The position numbers were made by a program, and so were the translations under genes. Of a stretch of DNA of 64,000 bases, positions 44,190 through 56,460 are shown piece by piece (position 1 is the first letter of the stretch; every line of letters begins with the position of its first letter). The stretch spans positions 62,001 to 126,000 of the forward strand of contig JAPJBO010000096.1 in assembly GCA_030068145.1 (NCBI GenBank). Direction: 5' to 3'. The notes below the pieces were generated by a model. The model was not told where the DNA came from, searched no databases, and worked only from the letters and a program-made list of their open reading frames with translations. Source of the DNA: Diplonema papillatum (Eukaryota > Euglenozoa > Diplonemea > Diplonemida > Diplonemidae).

Positions 44190-44207
44190 GAGAGAGAGAG
44201 AGAGAGA
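44130..44207 (-). promoter_or_regulatory. possible splice acceptor with (CT)n tract before pyruvate kinase gene 2
   Basis: In sense direction a long interrupted CT repeat (44152-44207) is followed by CAACCCGCCCCAAGCAG and then 57 nt to the ATG at 44073. A polypyrimidine tract, a short spacer and an AG this close to a start codon is the layout of a trans-splicing acceptor in euglenozoans, and also of an ordinary 3' splice site. Which one applies cannot be told from sequence alone. Confidence 0.4.
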
Positions 44208-44388
44208 GAGAACACATCAAAACAAGTCAAAGGGTGTGGGCCTCCACCGTCAGGTGGGCTAGGCTAGTTCCGGGGTGGCTCCCTGGGAGGGACAGGGACG
44301 GGGTTAGTCACGCCTTAGCAGTCCCAGGGCCTCTCCCCACCCACCTGTATGTGTTCTCGTGGTCACCGCTACCGCGTTGACCTTTCCC
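44208..44388 (+). mobile_element. short GA-linked foldback element, 181 bp
   Basis: It begins GAGAACACATCAAAACAAG directly after a (GA)n tract, has the inverted partner ATGTGTTCTC at 44349-44358, then a tail ending GCGTTGACCTTTCCC. The interior is rich in small inverted repeats such as CCACCGTCAGGTGG. Both ends are identical to those of the adjacent longer element (44389-45313), so it looks like an internal-deletion derivative. Confidence 0.75.
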
Positions 44389-45434
<1,046 letters not shown>

Positions 45435-46102
45435 CTCGTTCGGACCTTTACTCTCTTCATCGGTAAGAAACGTGAAGCCATCGGGGCGATTAACGCAAAA
45501 TCGATCGAGGGGAGCGAGTTCGGGACTGCGGGAGGAGGGAGGAATTTGCCTGCGTTATTTGCTAATTCCGAATCCTTAAGTTTCCGAATCGTCCCCTTCC
45601 AACCTTGCCCTGGAGCAAGTGGACTCAAATACTCAGGGCTTGTCGCCCAACAACATATATCCTTGTTCCATAGGTCCTCAGCTCGACCCCCCAAGACGCA
45701 CCGAAGGTGCTCAAACAAGTTTGCTTAGAGAGAGAGAGAGAGAGAGAGATCAAGAACTTCGTGAACGAAGTGAGTGAAGTTCTGGACGAACTTATACCGA
45801 AGGGCGGACTTGGCGTGCGGGGGGGTGAACCTGTTGGTCAAGTACAAAAAAACACAAAGACCGCATGAGCACACAGCAACTCCCCTCCCGAAAAACTGTA
45901 CTGTTCGGGCGGTTTTATTTTGCAGACTCATGTTCTTTATGCGGCATGGTATCGGGATTTGTATCTTTCGTGGCACAAGTAGTGCAGTTTAGTGGTCTAG
46001 CTTGGTTTGCCGTTTATCTTTCTAGTTAGCAAGCACACGAGTGCGAGGTTTGAGGGCAGCAACGCGGCCGGTCCTAAATAAGCCCGAGGTAAGAAGTTCA
46101 GA

Positions 46103-46288
46103 GAGAACACACAAAACAAGTCAAAGGGTGCGGGCCTCCACCGTCAGGTGGGCCCCCACCGCAAGCTAGTTTCGGGGTGGCTCCCTGGGAGGGACAGGGG
46201 CGGGGTTGTCACGTCTTAGCAGTCCCAGGGCCTCTCCCCTCCCACCTATATGTGTTCTCGCTGTCATCGCTACCGCGCTGACATTTCC
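46103..46288 (+). mobile_element. short GA-linked foldback element, 186 bp
   Basis: It starts GAGAACACACAAAACAAG, has ATGTGTTCTC near 46250-46259, and ends GCGCTGACATTTCC directly before a (GA)n run. Its centre has a small expansion relative to 44208-44388 (GGGCCCCCACCGCAAGC). Confidence 0.75.
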
Positions 46289-46309
46289 GAGAGAGAGAGA
46301 GAGAGAGAG

Positions 46310-46431
46310 ACGAGTTAGAGTGCAGGAACCATCTCTCCGGGGGGTTTCCGGTCTCCTCACTTCTCTTCGTGCTCCTACGGCGGGCGTAATGGGCTCTAGA
46401 GGCGCGCTGCAGGTTGCGGCTCTGCTACAGT
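46310..46431. repeat. second GA-linked repeat family, copy 1
   Basis: About 122 bp beginning ACGAGTTAGAGTGCAGG directly after a (GA)n run and ending GCGGCTCTGCTACAGT. It aligns at about 92% with 47046-47167. It contains CATCTCTCCGGGGGG and TACGGCGGGCGTAA. It could be an internal piece of the larger GA-linked retroelement. Confidence 0.8.
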
Positions 46432-47045
46432 GAAGAAAGAACTTGCTTCGAATAGAATGTGCCCAACACCGTGGGTCTGCTGCGTGTCTGATCCCTGGAA
46501 CTTGAGCCACAAATCAAAACCCATCGCCCCGCACATCTCTTCAAATTCGCGCCAGTGTCTCCGCTGTTTTTGGGAACCCTGAAAGGACCCTCTTTCTTTT
46601 GATGTCACCGATTTGGAAACCTGGTCCCCACTTCTTTGGAAGTATCTCGCGGAGGTACCATATGAAGGTCCTGCATCGCGAAGATCACTAAGCAACAAAA
46701 AGCAACGCAGGATGCCAGATAACAATCTTCGGTTGTTCGCGGCACAGATGTGCGACGGGCGCCTGCGCTGCGCAGCGTCGGAGCTCAGGCGGCGTAAGAA
46801 ACGGCGAAACAAAGGCTGCAGCAAACTACACTGTTGCGCAAGTCGCGGCAACAACGAAAACCGAAGCGGCGGCTGCCCTTGCTCAAAAGCGTGGGGCAGC
46901 AGCAGCAGGAAGAAAAGTTCGGAACACGGCAGGAGGGAAAAAGAGACAGAGGTGAGCAATCTCGACCCCCCACTGGCGTACAACATTGGAAGATTGGTGT
47001 TACTGTGTCCGCAATGCCCTGGTTCAAAAGATGAGAGAGAGAGAG

Positions 47046-47167
47046 ACGAGCTAGAGTGCAGGGACCATCTCTCCGGGGAGTTTCCGGTCTCCTCACTTCT
47101 CTTCGTGCTGCTACGGCGGGCGTAAGTCGCTCCGGAGGCGCGCTGCAGGTTGCGGCTCTGCTACAGT
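47046..47167. repeat. second GA-linked repeat family, copy 2
   Basis: It aligns with 46310-46431 and again directly follows a GA run (47033-47046). The homology ends at CTACAGT; what follows is GC-rich and different. Confidence 0.8.
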
Positions 47168-48031
47168 TAGTGGCGGCACCGGAGTTGGTGCTGCAGCGGG
47201 CGCTCTGGCCGGCGGGTGAGCTCGTCTCGCGGGGGAATGCCTTGTAAAACGCTGAGAGATGATGTCTCTGTACTTCATTGGTACAGCTGCGCACACAAAC
47301 CGAAACTCAGGTAGCGAATTCAAACCCCCCTGTTCAGATTAACTCACCCCCGCATTGTTTCGGGCGGAGTGGAAACTTGCAGGCTTGACGTTGTGCTTGA
47401 ATTTGGACTGGCTGTGCCCTGTTGGGATCGACTTTCATGCGGACTTTCATGCAGTGCCACGAGATAGGTGCAGGCGGCAGGCGATGAAATGCTGCTTTAC
47501 TCATTCGCTGGAACTTGGCAACAAGCGGTCTATTTCTTACGCGCTGAAGAAGCGCCGAAACCAGTTTCTACCCATTGGGATATCATCTCATAATCCGAAC
47601 CCATTGGCCTGTGTTCCATACTGGGTTGTTCTGTGAGACATGTCCTACGGTCTCACCACAGGGGTGCCTGGGGAAATACCTTACGGGGAATCAAGAAAAG
47701 GAATGTGTCGGACTGGACCTCGCCTCCCTTCCCCTCTAAACTTCACTTCAAAATACTCGAGGGACTGCCTTGTGCTCATTTCGAAGGAGGCTAGAGGGGC
47801 CGCGGAGACTTGTTTTGGAATGTTGCCTCTTGATGACCACTCGGCCGGGATTCCAGGCTAGCAATGAATGGAGTCAACGATCGACAAGCGACTGGTAACA
47901 GCTTCGCGGGAGGCGGCCGTTAGGTGGTACTGAGAAAGTAGGCGGGGCAAACCAACGGCTGAAAACGCTCGGATCCTTTTAGCATTATTTCGTAACGCGG
48001 ACCCCCCCACTTGCGATTTCCGGCGGGGTGT
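47168..48031. other. spacer
   Basis: No supported gene between the GA-linked repeats and the reductase gene. It includes sequence near 47748-47805 with a CAAAATACTCGAGG motif that recurs near 28472, again pointing to dispersed repeats. Confidence 0.4.
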
Positions 48032-48127
48032 GGGCCGGTCCGACCCGCCTGATAGACTGCTGGTAGACTGTGATAGACAGCAGCAGGCAATTCGATGCAG
48101 TACCAGGACATAGGGGTATACTGGCTC
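48032..48127 (-). mobile_element. MITE-like element, GAGCCGGTCC family, reversed copy
   Basis: Read on the minus strand it gives TGAGCCAGTATACC, CTGCATCGAATTGCC, repeated CTATCACAGTCTA motifs and GGACCGGCCC, the same order as 5850-5944. It lies about 50 bp downstream of the reductase stop codon. Confidence 0.65.
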
Positions 48128-48178
48128 ACGGATAAGGGGAGTAGCCGCGGTGGTCACCTCCAGCTGCAATGCCAAGCC

Positions 48179-49426
48179 TTACAGCTTGGCCTTCGGCTTG
48201 GCGTCCTTGAGTGAGCTTCCTATACAATTCTGTTCGATGAGAGGGTACTTCGAGTGCGTCGAGGTGTCTATGGTCGGGTAGTCGACGTACCCAACGTCCC
48301 CGCCGACGTAGAACGTCTTGCGGTTGTACACCGTCAGCGGCGCGCCGATGCGGATGCGGTGCGGCAGGTCCGGGTTCGAAATGAACCATCGGCCGAACGC
48401 CACCAAGTCGTACGTGCCGTCCTCGACGGCGGCCCGTGCAGACGACGGCGTGAACCCTCCGGCACCGACGAGCGTCCCTTTGTACAGGGATCGATACCGC
48501 CGGCCGTTCACGAGTGGTGCAGACATCAATTCGTCCTCGCCTGGATCAGCTTTGCTGGCGGGATTCCACCGGGGCTCGCTGATCAGAAGATACGCCAAGT
48601 CGAACCGGTTGAGCTCTGCAACGAGCGCGGAGTAGACGGCGACGGGGTCGCGGTCGGTCGCACCGAAGTGGCGGGACTGCTTGGTGAAGGGCGAGAGGCG
48701 GACGGCCACCCGCCGGCTTCCGATCTCGTCGCAAACGGCGGAAACGACCGCTAAAGGGAAGCGGATGCGGTTGGGGATCGACCCCCCGTATTCGTCGGTG
48801 CGGTCGTTGACGCCGTCCAGGATGAACTGGTCGAGGAGGTACGCGTGCGCCGAGTGGATCTCGACGCCGTCGAACCCCGCCTCTACCGCGTTCCTGCTCG
48901 CCCTCCTGTAGTCTGCGACGGTCTTCGCGATGTCGCCCGCCGTCATCGCCTTCGGCGGCGCAGCGTCCACCGTCCCTTTGTACGACACGATCCTGTTCCT
49001 CGTGGGCCTGCTGCTGCTCGACAGGGGTCCCGTCCTTCCGCGCAGCAGCGGGTGCTCTTTGAAGTTCGGGTGGCTCTGCCGGCCGGTGTGCCACAGCTGG
49101 CAAAAGATGAGGCCGCCCTTGCCGTGCACGGCCGTTGTGACCGCCCGCCAGCCGGCCACCTGCTCCGCGGTCCAAATGCCGGGCGAGCCGGCGAACCCGA
49201 CGGCATCGGGGCTGATGTTCGTGGCTTCGGAAACCAGCAGCCCCCCCGCGGTCGCGCGCTGCGTGTAGTACAGCGCCGCCTTGCGACCGGGGCTCAGGCT
49301 GGGCTCCGCCGCCCGACCTCGGGTCAGCGGCGCGAGGGCTATCCGGTGCCCGACGACCAGATCGCCGACGCGTGCGGGCTGAAACAACCCGTTCGGCGAG
49401 TTCGAGGCGTTGCCCGCGGTGCTCAT
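48179..49426 (-). CDS. old yellow enzyme family FMN reductase with C-terminal AKL, 415 aa
   Basis: A TIM-barrel flavoenzyme that uses NAD(P)H to reduce activated double bonds such as enones; the physiological substrate is unknown. Visible family features: LAPLTRGRA (T35 at the FMN), CQLWHTGR (Q110), the substrate-anion pair H191/H194 with proton donor Y196 (IHSAHAYLLDQF), DRTDEYGGSIPNR, R243 (AVRLSPF), and the phosphate-binding end GGFTPSSA...LVAFGRWFISNPDLP. Length and motif order match OPR/OYE proteins. The last three residues are AKL, a type 1 peroxisomal signal, so it probably enters peroxisomes or glycosomes. No intron is seen. A minus-strand (CT)n tract is absent here; AG acceptors lie 20-35 nt before the ATG. 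Confidence 0.92.
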   Translation of the reverse strand: MSTAGNASNSPNGLFQPARVGDLVVGHRIALAPLTRGRAAEPSLSPGRKAALYYTQRATAGGLLVSEATNISPDAVGFAGSPGIWTAEQVAGWRAVTTAVHGKGGLIFCQLWHTGRQSHPNFKEHPLLRGRTGPLSSSSRPTRNRIVSYKGTVDAAPPKAMTAGDIAKTVADYRRASRNAVEAGFDGVEIHSAHAYLLDQFILDGVNDRTDEYGGSIPNRIRFPLAVVSAVCDEIGSRRVAVRLSPFTKQSRHFGATDRDPVAVYSALVAELNRFDLAYLLISEPRWNPASKADPGEDELMSAPLVNGRRYRSLYKGTLVGAGGFTPSSARAAVEDGTYDLVAFGRWFISNPDLPHRIRIGAPLTVYNRKTFYVGGDVGYVDYPTIDTSTHSKYPLIEQNCIGSSLKDAKPKAKL

Positions 49427-50565
<1,139 letters not shown>

Positions 50566-50622
50566 GGACCCGTTTTAACGTGGTGCCTCCCTTCACGAAA
50601 GTACGACCACGCTCAGATTAAG

Positions 50623-53600
50623 CTAGGTGACGGCCGATGCACCCCCGGGCTGGGAGTGGGGGCCTCCATTCGCTCTCCTGTTTGCGTGATGCTTTGTGCA
50701 GCAGCTGGCTAATGCTTCGTTTTCAGCCACACAATCGCCGCAACGTCCTAGTCTGTGAGCTGTGCAGAAGTGCATCCGGGGCCTTAGACCATCCGATCCG
50801 TGATGATGCTGCTTGAGGCGACAGCAGGTCTCCGCCGGTAGACGCTTTTTTACGCACTCACTGCATCGCGGCTTTTTGTGGAGCGAGCAAACCACTCCAG
50901 GGCGGGAAGTGTTAGCAGCGCCTTCTGGGGCCTCGCACGGGGGGGCACCTTTGCGCGGGTCAGTGCTTGAACCCCTTTCGGCCTCTTCCGTTCTGCCTTT
51001 CCAGTCGGGTTTTCCCTGTGTCCATCCTGCCGGGTAAGCCTCCTCTGGCAAGAAGGTTGCGGCCCAATTCAGGTGTGGCGGGTAAGGGCTGCTCTCATGT
51101 TCGTCCGCGATTCCCGCCTGCGCGTGTTCGCGTATCCTCACGATGATGCCTTCTGTCGCCTCTGACAGCTGCGCTCGTCGGGAGACGCCCCGTACAACCG
51201 TCCCTCCCAGGGATGTCAGCACGGTGGAGGAGTACTCATGGCCATAGAACCACGGCTGCCCCGTCACCTTCTTGTACGCCTTCCCCATCTCAACGAGGCT
51301 AAGCGCTTTGCCCAAGGCGGACCGGCGAAAGTCGGTTAGCATCTTCTCTTGCCTTCGAGGAGTCGGCCGCTGGCGCTGCACCAAGTCCATGGCGGCGTTA
51401 CTCAGGGCATCAGCGTCCGTGTTCCTCTCGCGCTTGACGTGCTCGATGCGCACTGTCATCCGTCGCTGCAGGGAAGAAACCATTCTGGCAGCGCGTGTCT
51501 GGTATGGCTTGAGCTCCTCGGAACATGCCAGGCGTCGCAAAAGCTGCCCCACTACCAGTGCCGAGTCCCCCCGCACCGTACACTGCGTGCCGTCCGCATC
51601 GTTCGCTTCGTTCAGCAGATGCAGGCCCGCTAGCACCGCTTCATACTCTGCCACGTTATTGCTGCGCACGGTGGGCAGCGGCAGGATTACCTCCGACACC
51701 TTGACGCCGTCTCGGTACATTACCGCCCCTGCGCCAGCAACGGCGAAGGCGGTTCCGTTCGCTCTCGCCCCACCATCGAAGCACACAAGCAACCTGCTGT
51801 CGCCCATTTCCCCATCCGCTAGCGTTGTGCGAGCTGCTGTCACCTTGCCTGTCTGTGCTTGAGGTACTGCTGTATAGTACCTGCTTTTGAGGTCAGGGAG
51901 CCGCTGTCCGGTGTGCATTTCGAACTCTACAGCTAACTCGATGAAGCTGATGCCCAGCTCGTCGTGTCCCGGGGGTGCCCATTTCACCTGCCGCAGCCAG
52001 TCGGTGAACGCCATCCACATTTCCCGTCCGTATTTCCATTTCGTTGTCACGGCGGATGGCGCAATGAAAGGGACTGCGAGTCGGCAGGGTTCAGTTGGTC
52101 TCCAGCCTCGCGGGTAGCTCTCTGTCCTGTGATGCCGGGCTGACCTGTCGAGCAGGCCGTCGGCACCCTGGCGTTCCCTCAGCACTTCGACAAAGAACAG
52201 TTGCAGTCGCTTCACTACATGCCGCCTTTTCTCCTTTTCTGCCGGCAGCACGGAGGTGCTTTCGTCTACCTGAGGGGCTGGGGCTATCCCGCACAAGCGC
52301 AGACACGGGGGCCAGTTTACCTGCATGGTCCTTATGTCTTCGTACTTCGCGCGCAAGTGCTCCCAAGCGGGGCAGCTCCAGAAAAGGTGATCCACCGTTT
52401 CTCGTTCCTCCGTATTGCAGTATAGACAGCTTTCTTCACCGGCCCCTGTTCGTCCAGCCGCCGGCGTGGCTCCCACAATCACTGATTTCAGCATGCCGGC
52501 TTGATACGCGGTGAGTGGGGAATCGTGCATCTCCAGCAGGTGCCGGGTTGTCTGGTAATCCACCCCGTCCCGCACTCCCCCGAAGTCTCCTCCCCGCCTT
52601 GCCGCGAGCTGAGCCATTTCGCGTAGTCTCAAAGCGTATCGCAGGTCGTGCTGTAGAAGCTTCGTGTTGTCCTGTGCCGCTGCATCATGCACTACCTCGT
52701 CTCCGGCTTCGTTCGTGTAGGCGATGCTGGTTGGTGCCACCCATCGCCACCCGAGTCCGTCTAGCGCTTCTTTGAAGAAGGCGAAAGGTCCATGCAATGT
52801 CGCAAGCGAGTCGCTGTGCTCCCACGCTGTCTGTGACAGAGATCTCGCGGACTCCCACTTCTTGAGTTGCACTGCCCAGGTGGTGATTCTTCTGTATGCC
52901 GGCACAACTACCGGGTCGAGTCGGTGCCCATGATGTAGGATATGTAGGACCGCCTCTTGAGCTCGGCGCGGCGGCCCAGTCCACATCGCCTCCGTGAACA
53001 ATCTTCTCAGGCGCACGCTGTCCCGCTTCGTCATTCCCGATACTGCTGCACCGTAGTACCGTTTAGCTCCCGCTGACATGCTGACCACGAGGTCCTTCGC
53101 TTCGCCTGGCAGCGGGAGGCAAGCTGCCCTTTTCAGCACCCGCTCAGCTTCGGAGTTCCTCTCCACAATCCGTTTCGACGGCCGAATTACCTCCCCCGGT
53201 GGCACCTTCTCTGTGGTTAGCATCACGCCGAGAACGTCGAATGTCACCCGCCTTTGTATACCTTCTTGTCGCCCGTTGTTCACTGCTGTGCCGTCGCTTT
53301 CCGCATAATCAAGGGTTTGCGGGGTGTCCGACGCCGTCGTGAAAAAATGCGACTTTTTCTGCGTGCAGACTTTCATCCCGGTCAGCCCGGCGAACATTCC
53401 TGACCGCCTGGCTGCCTCCTCTAAATCGGCAAACGTCTTCAGCATTGCATACACGTCATCGACGTACGATAGCGGAATCGCCGCTTCGATGTCCGCTACG
53501 TGTCGCATCCAGACACTGATGATGACGTTAATTAGGATGACACTCAGCGGGCATCCCTGCATTATCCCGTTCGTAGGCACGAAGCCTTCTCCAACCGTTG

Positions 53601-56415
53601 CTCCCACCCGGAAGTGACGCCGCATGTTGGTGTAGGCTGCCCTCAGAGTCCGCAGTACAACCTCGTTAAACCCCAGCTCCTCGGCCAGCTTAAAGGCTAC
53701 TTCGATCGGTACCGAGTCAAAGCACTTTTGGAAGTCCAGCGCTAGGCCAAAGAGTGGCTCTCCCGTTAGGTGCGCCTCTTCGATAAGCGCTGCCAAGTGC
53801 CATACCAGGTCGTCTGTTCCATGTTCCTTCCGACATCCATGCAGGCCGCTCGGCGCAATCTCGTCCATCCACGCGAGTGCTGCCTTCGCCCTTACGGCTG
53901 CCCATATCCGGTACAGGACAGGCGTTATCGAAATCGGTCGTTGCGACAAGGGGTCCCCGTTGCTTTCGGGCTTCGGAAGCAGGTGAATGATCGCATGCAT
54001 TAGCTGTTCCGGCCATCGTCCCTCGCTTTCCACTGCGTTCATGGCATCTGCCATGAGTTGTAGGATTTCCGAGGGGAGTTGTCGTAGCTCGTGCACGCGC
54101 CATCCATGTAGTCCGGGGGACGATGTCTTTTTCATCTTCTTGAGTGCCGCGTCCACATCAGCAGCACTGATGGGCTCGCATTCCATCGCATGCGGCGCGG
54201 GTAGATACCGTGCGTACTGCGACTTGAATGCCTCCCACTCTGGCTCCGGTTGGTCCGCATACTTTTGAAATATACCTCCCCAGGCGCCGGGCCCTCTCAG
54301 CATCTCATCGATCTCCGTCGGGCACGCGGTTAAGGTGCCATCCTGTCGTCGCAGAAATGCCGTTGGGATCCCTTGCTGTCCAGCTAGAAACCGATATATA
54401 TCGCCTTTTTCTGGGCCACTCCAAGCCTTCTGCATTCGATCCTTCCAGAGGCGTGAGCGCTGCGTCTTCAGCGCGGCAATCGCTTCACGTTGGGATCCTT
54501 CCAGCCTCTCTACCGCCGCCACGAGTTCCTGCAACTCATCGCTGCTTCCGAAGTGCGTGAGCTGCGGTAAGAACTCTTCCACATTTCTTCTCCGCAACGC
54601 GTTTCGTGCGTTGCGTTCTGCTACCGTCATCGCACCCACTTGTCCGCTACCGAGCCTCTGCCTTGCCTCCGCGACCACTGAGCGTAGCATTCCAAGAACT
54701 CTATCGCGTTGCTTCGTGGACCAATTCATAGCTCCTCGCGTCGTGCATGCCTGCCTCGCAGATGCGTGCGCCTCCCGTGTGCGGTAGCCGCCGGCTCTAC
54801 CCCGGTAAGCAGTCGACCCTGGTTCGAGGTTCTCTCGGTGCAAATCAATCAGGTACGCCTCCGCCACTTCAGACGCATTCCTCAACGCCCCGTCCGCCCC
54901 ACTTTCCGTTCGCTTTCGACGCAAGGCCGACGCTAGCATGCTCTGCTTCTGCTCCTGCGTCTGCACTGGCACTCTCCTCGGGAAAGGGGCGGGTATCCGG
55001 TGGTTGCGTTTGGGCGGCGTGAAAGCCGGTATGTTGAGTGTGACAAAGATTGGGCAGTGGGTCGGTATGTCATACTCTCCCGCTTTCGCGGTTTGGACGG
55101 TCACCACGGTCTGTGCTGCTACTGCGTTCAGGAAGCACATGTCTATTCGGGAGCCCGCCGCCGCCGCCCAGCAGGTGGGCGGTGCGTCCTGTGACCCCGC
55201 TCGCGCAGCCGCTGACGCCGCATCGACCCATCCACTTTGGCAGGCTGTGGTCAGGGACATGCTTTCCTCTGCCGGCGTGTTGAAGTCACCCATGACAGCT
55301 ATCGGTACCTGCCCGAGTCCTGCCGCCATTTCGAAAACATCTGCAATGAGCTTCTCCCGATCCCGTACCACCGCCGCCTCCCTGCCTACGGGTGCATACA
55401 CCGATATCACGTGCAGCACCATACGCGCATTTCCCGTTGCCACCACCGCGTGCGCGACTCGTGTACTCCTCGCCAACTCTCTCTCCAACTCTGTTGTGGG
55501 CTGGGAGACACTAGCCACCATGCCGCGGGTGGCGACAGCTGCGCCTCCTGGCACCCGTTGTCCTATACCGTTCGCACCCACAACAACAGGCACGTCTTCG
55601 CCCCAGTGACAGTCCCATCCGTATGCCGCAAGAAACAGCCCGCATGTCCTTTTTGTCTCTGGGCCCGCCCTGGTCTCTTGCAGAGCGACGATGTCCGCCG
55701 GGAGGGTCGCCACTGTCCGACTTCTCGCATTTATGGAACCCACGTTTGCCGTTGCTAGCACTATCGTGCGACCAGGGGGCGCTATCGTATTCCGGGCTGA
55801 GAGTCTGGGTTTACTGTCTGCTGCTATCTCACTCAGGGGAAGCTGTGACACCTCGGGGCCGAGGGTCGACAGCAGCTGCAGAGTTTCATGCGGTACGTGC
55901 AACGCGTCATAGTGCTGCGGCCGGTACGTCACGGTGATGATGCGTGACGAATTACCAGCTCTTCCTTCGCACCTGAGGTGCGCCAAATTCGTTGTTGATA
56001 GTACCCACACAGTTGCCTTCAGCACTTCTGCTGCGGCTTGCAACGTGAGGTGGTCACCGTAGTGTCCGTCCCGCGCTACGGTGGAAAGATACTCAGATAG
56101 AGACGAATCAGTAGGGAGGAACGCCGAAGGCGGGTGGTGTCGCAGCTGCCAGGTTACCTTCTGCCTTAGGGAAGTAGCCGAAAGACTCAGCTTACTACTT
56201 CGCAGCAGCGCGGCAAATTGGCAGTTACCATCTTTCTCAACCGGTATCCGCTTCGCGCGCAAGATCGCAGCCGCCCTGTCGAGTTCCGTGTCGCCGCTTT
56301 CAGCTGGCGTCGGTTGATTCACGGCGGTTGACTGGTTTACACTCTTGACTTCCTCCCCTCGTCGATTTCGCTTGCCAGTAGTAGGGTTGGCGCACCGGAC
56401 AGCGCCAGTTGACAC
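50623..56415 (-). CDS. retrotransposon ORF2 polyprotein (OTU, APE, RT, RNase H), 1930 aa
   Basis: Domain order: OTU-type cysteine protease, residues about 50-175 (VEKDGNCQFAAL with C65, and PQHYDAL with H168). APE-like endonuclease, about 215-470 (ATANVGS, VALQETR with E247, ISVYAP, MGDFNT, SRIDMCFLN, PTHCPI). Reverse transcriptase, about 780-1080 (LDFQKCFDSV, NGIMQGCPLS, SYVDDVYAM near 982). A C-x2-C-x9-H-x4-C zinc motif near 1331. RNase HI-like domain, about 1540-1672 (VCFDGGARANG, NNVAEYEAVLAGL, RGDSALVV, NTDADALSNAAMD; D-E-D-D complete). A Cys/His-rich tail near 1845-1920 holds two CxxHxxxxCxxC-like repeats (CSLHKKPRCSEC, CTAHRLGRCGDC). The OTU domain could process the polyprotein or remove ubiquitin; this is inference. 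All catalytic residues I can place are present. Confidence 0.93.
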   Translation of the reverse strand: MSTGAVRCANPTTGKRNRRGEEVKSVNQSTAVNQPTPAESGDTELDRAAAILRAKRIPVEKDGNCQFAALLRSSKLSLSATSLRQKVTWQLRHHPPSAFLPTDSSLSEYLSTVARDGHYGDHLTLQAAAEVLKATVWVLSTTNLAHLRCEGRAGNSSRIITVTYRPQHYDALHVPHETLQLLSTLGPEVSQLPLSEIAADSKPRLSARNTIAPPGRTIVLATANVGSINARSRTVATLPADIVALQETRAGPETKRTCGLFLAAYGWDCHWGEDVPVVVGANGIGQRVPGGAAVATRGMVASVSQPTTELERELARSTRVAHAVVATGNARMVLHVISVYAPVGREAAVVRDREKLIADVFEMAAGLGQVPIAVMGDFNTPAEESMSLTTACQSGWVDAASAAARAGSQDAPPTCWAAAAGSRIDMCFLNAVAAQTVVTVQTAKAGEYDIPTHCPIFVTLNIPAFTPPKRNHRIPAPFPRRVPVQTQEQKQSMLASALRRKRTESGADGALRNASEVAEAYLIDLHRENLEPGSTAYRGRAGGYRTREAHASARQACTTRGAMNWSTKQRDRVLGMLRSVVAEARQRLGSGQVGAMTVAERNARNALRRRNVEEFLPQLTHFGSSDELQELVAAVERLEGSQREAIAALKTQRSRLWKDRMQKAWSGPEKGDIYRFLAGQQGIPTAFLRRQDGTLTACPTEIDEMLRGPGAWGGIFQKYADQPEPEWEAFKSQYARYLPAPHAMECEPISAADVDAALKKMKKTSSPGLHGWRVHELRQLPSEILQLMADAMNAVESEGRWPEQLMHAIIHLLPKPESNGDPLSQRPISITPVLYRIWAAVRAKAALAWMDEIAPSGLHGCRKEHGTDDLVWHLAALIEEAHLTGEPLFGLALDFQKCFDSVPIEVAFKLAEELGFNEVVLRTLRAAYTNMRRHFRVGATVGEGFVPTNGIMQGCPLSVILINVIISVWMRHVADIEAAIPLSYVDDVYAMLKTFADLEEAARRSGMFAGLTGMKVCTQKKSHFFTTASDTPQTLDYAESDGTAVNNGRQEGIQRRVTFDVLGVMLTTEKVPPGEVIRPSKRIVERNSEAERVLKRAACLPLPGEAKDLVVSMSAGAKRYYGAAVSGMTKRDSVRLRRLFTEAMWTGPPRRAQEAVLHILHHGHRLDPVVVPAYRRITTWAVQLKKWESARSLSQTAWEHSDSLATLHGPFAFFKEALDGLGWRWVAPTSIAYTNEAGDEVVHDAAAQDNTKLLQHDLRYALRLREMAQLAARRGGDFGGVRDGVDYQTTRHLLEMHDSPLTAYQAGMLKSVIVGATPAAGRTGAGEESCLYCNTEERETVDHLFWSCPAWEHLRAKYEDIRTMQVNWPPCLRLCGIAPAPQVDESTSVLPAEKEKRRHVVKRLQLFFVEVLRERQGADGLLDRSARHHRTESYPRGWRPTEPCRLAVPFIAPSAVTTKWKYGREMWMAFTDWLRQVKWAPPGHDELGISFIELAVEFEMHTGQRLPDLKSRYYTAVPQAQTGKVTAARTTLADGEMGDSRLLVCFDGGARANGTAFAVAGAGAVMYRDGVKVSEVILPLPTVRSNNVAEYEAVLAGLHLLNEANDADGTQCTVRGDSALVVGQLLRRLACSEELKPYQTRAARMVSSLQRRMTVRIEHVKRERNTDADALSNAAMDLVQRQRPTPRRQEKMLTDFRRSALGKALSLVEMGKAYKKVTGQPWFYGHEYSSTVLTSLGGTVVRGVSRRAQLSEATEGIIVRIREHAQAGIADEHESSPYPPHLNWAATFLPEEAYPAGWTQGKPDWKGRTEEAERGSSTDPRKGAPPCEAPEGAANTSRPGVVCSLHKKPRCSECVKKRLPAETCCRLKQHHHGSDGLRPRMHFCTAHRLGRCGDCVAENEALASCCTKHHANRRANGGPHSQPGGASAVT

Positions 56416-56460
56416 GTTTTCCTTGCTTGGTGTCAGTTCTTGTCCGGCACGCCCAGCCCC

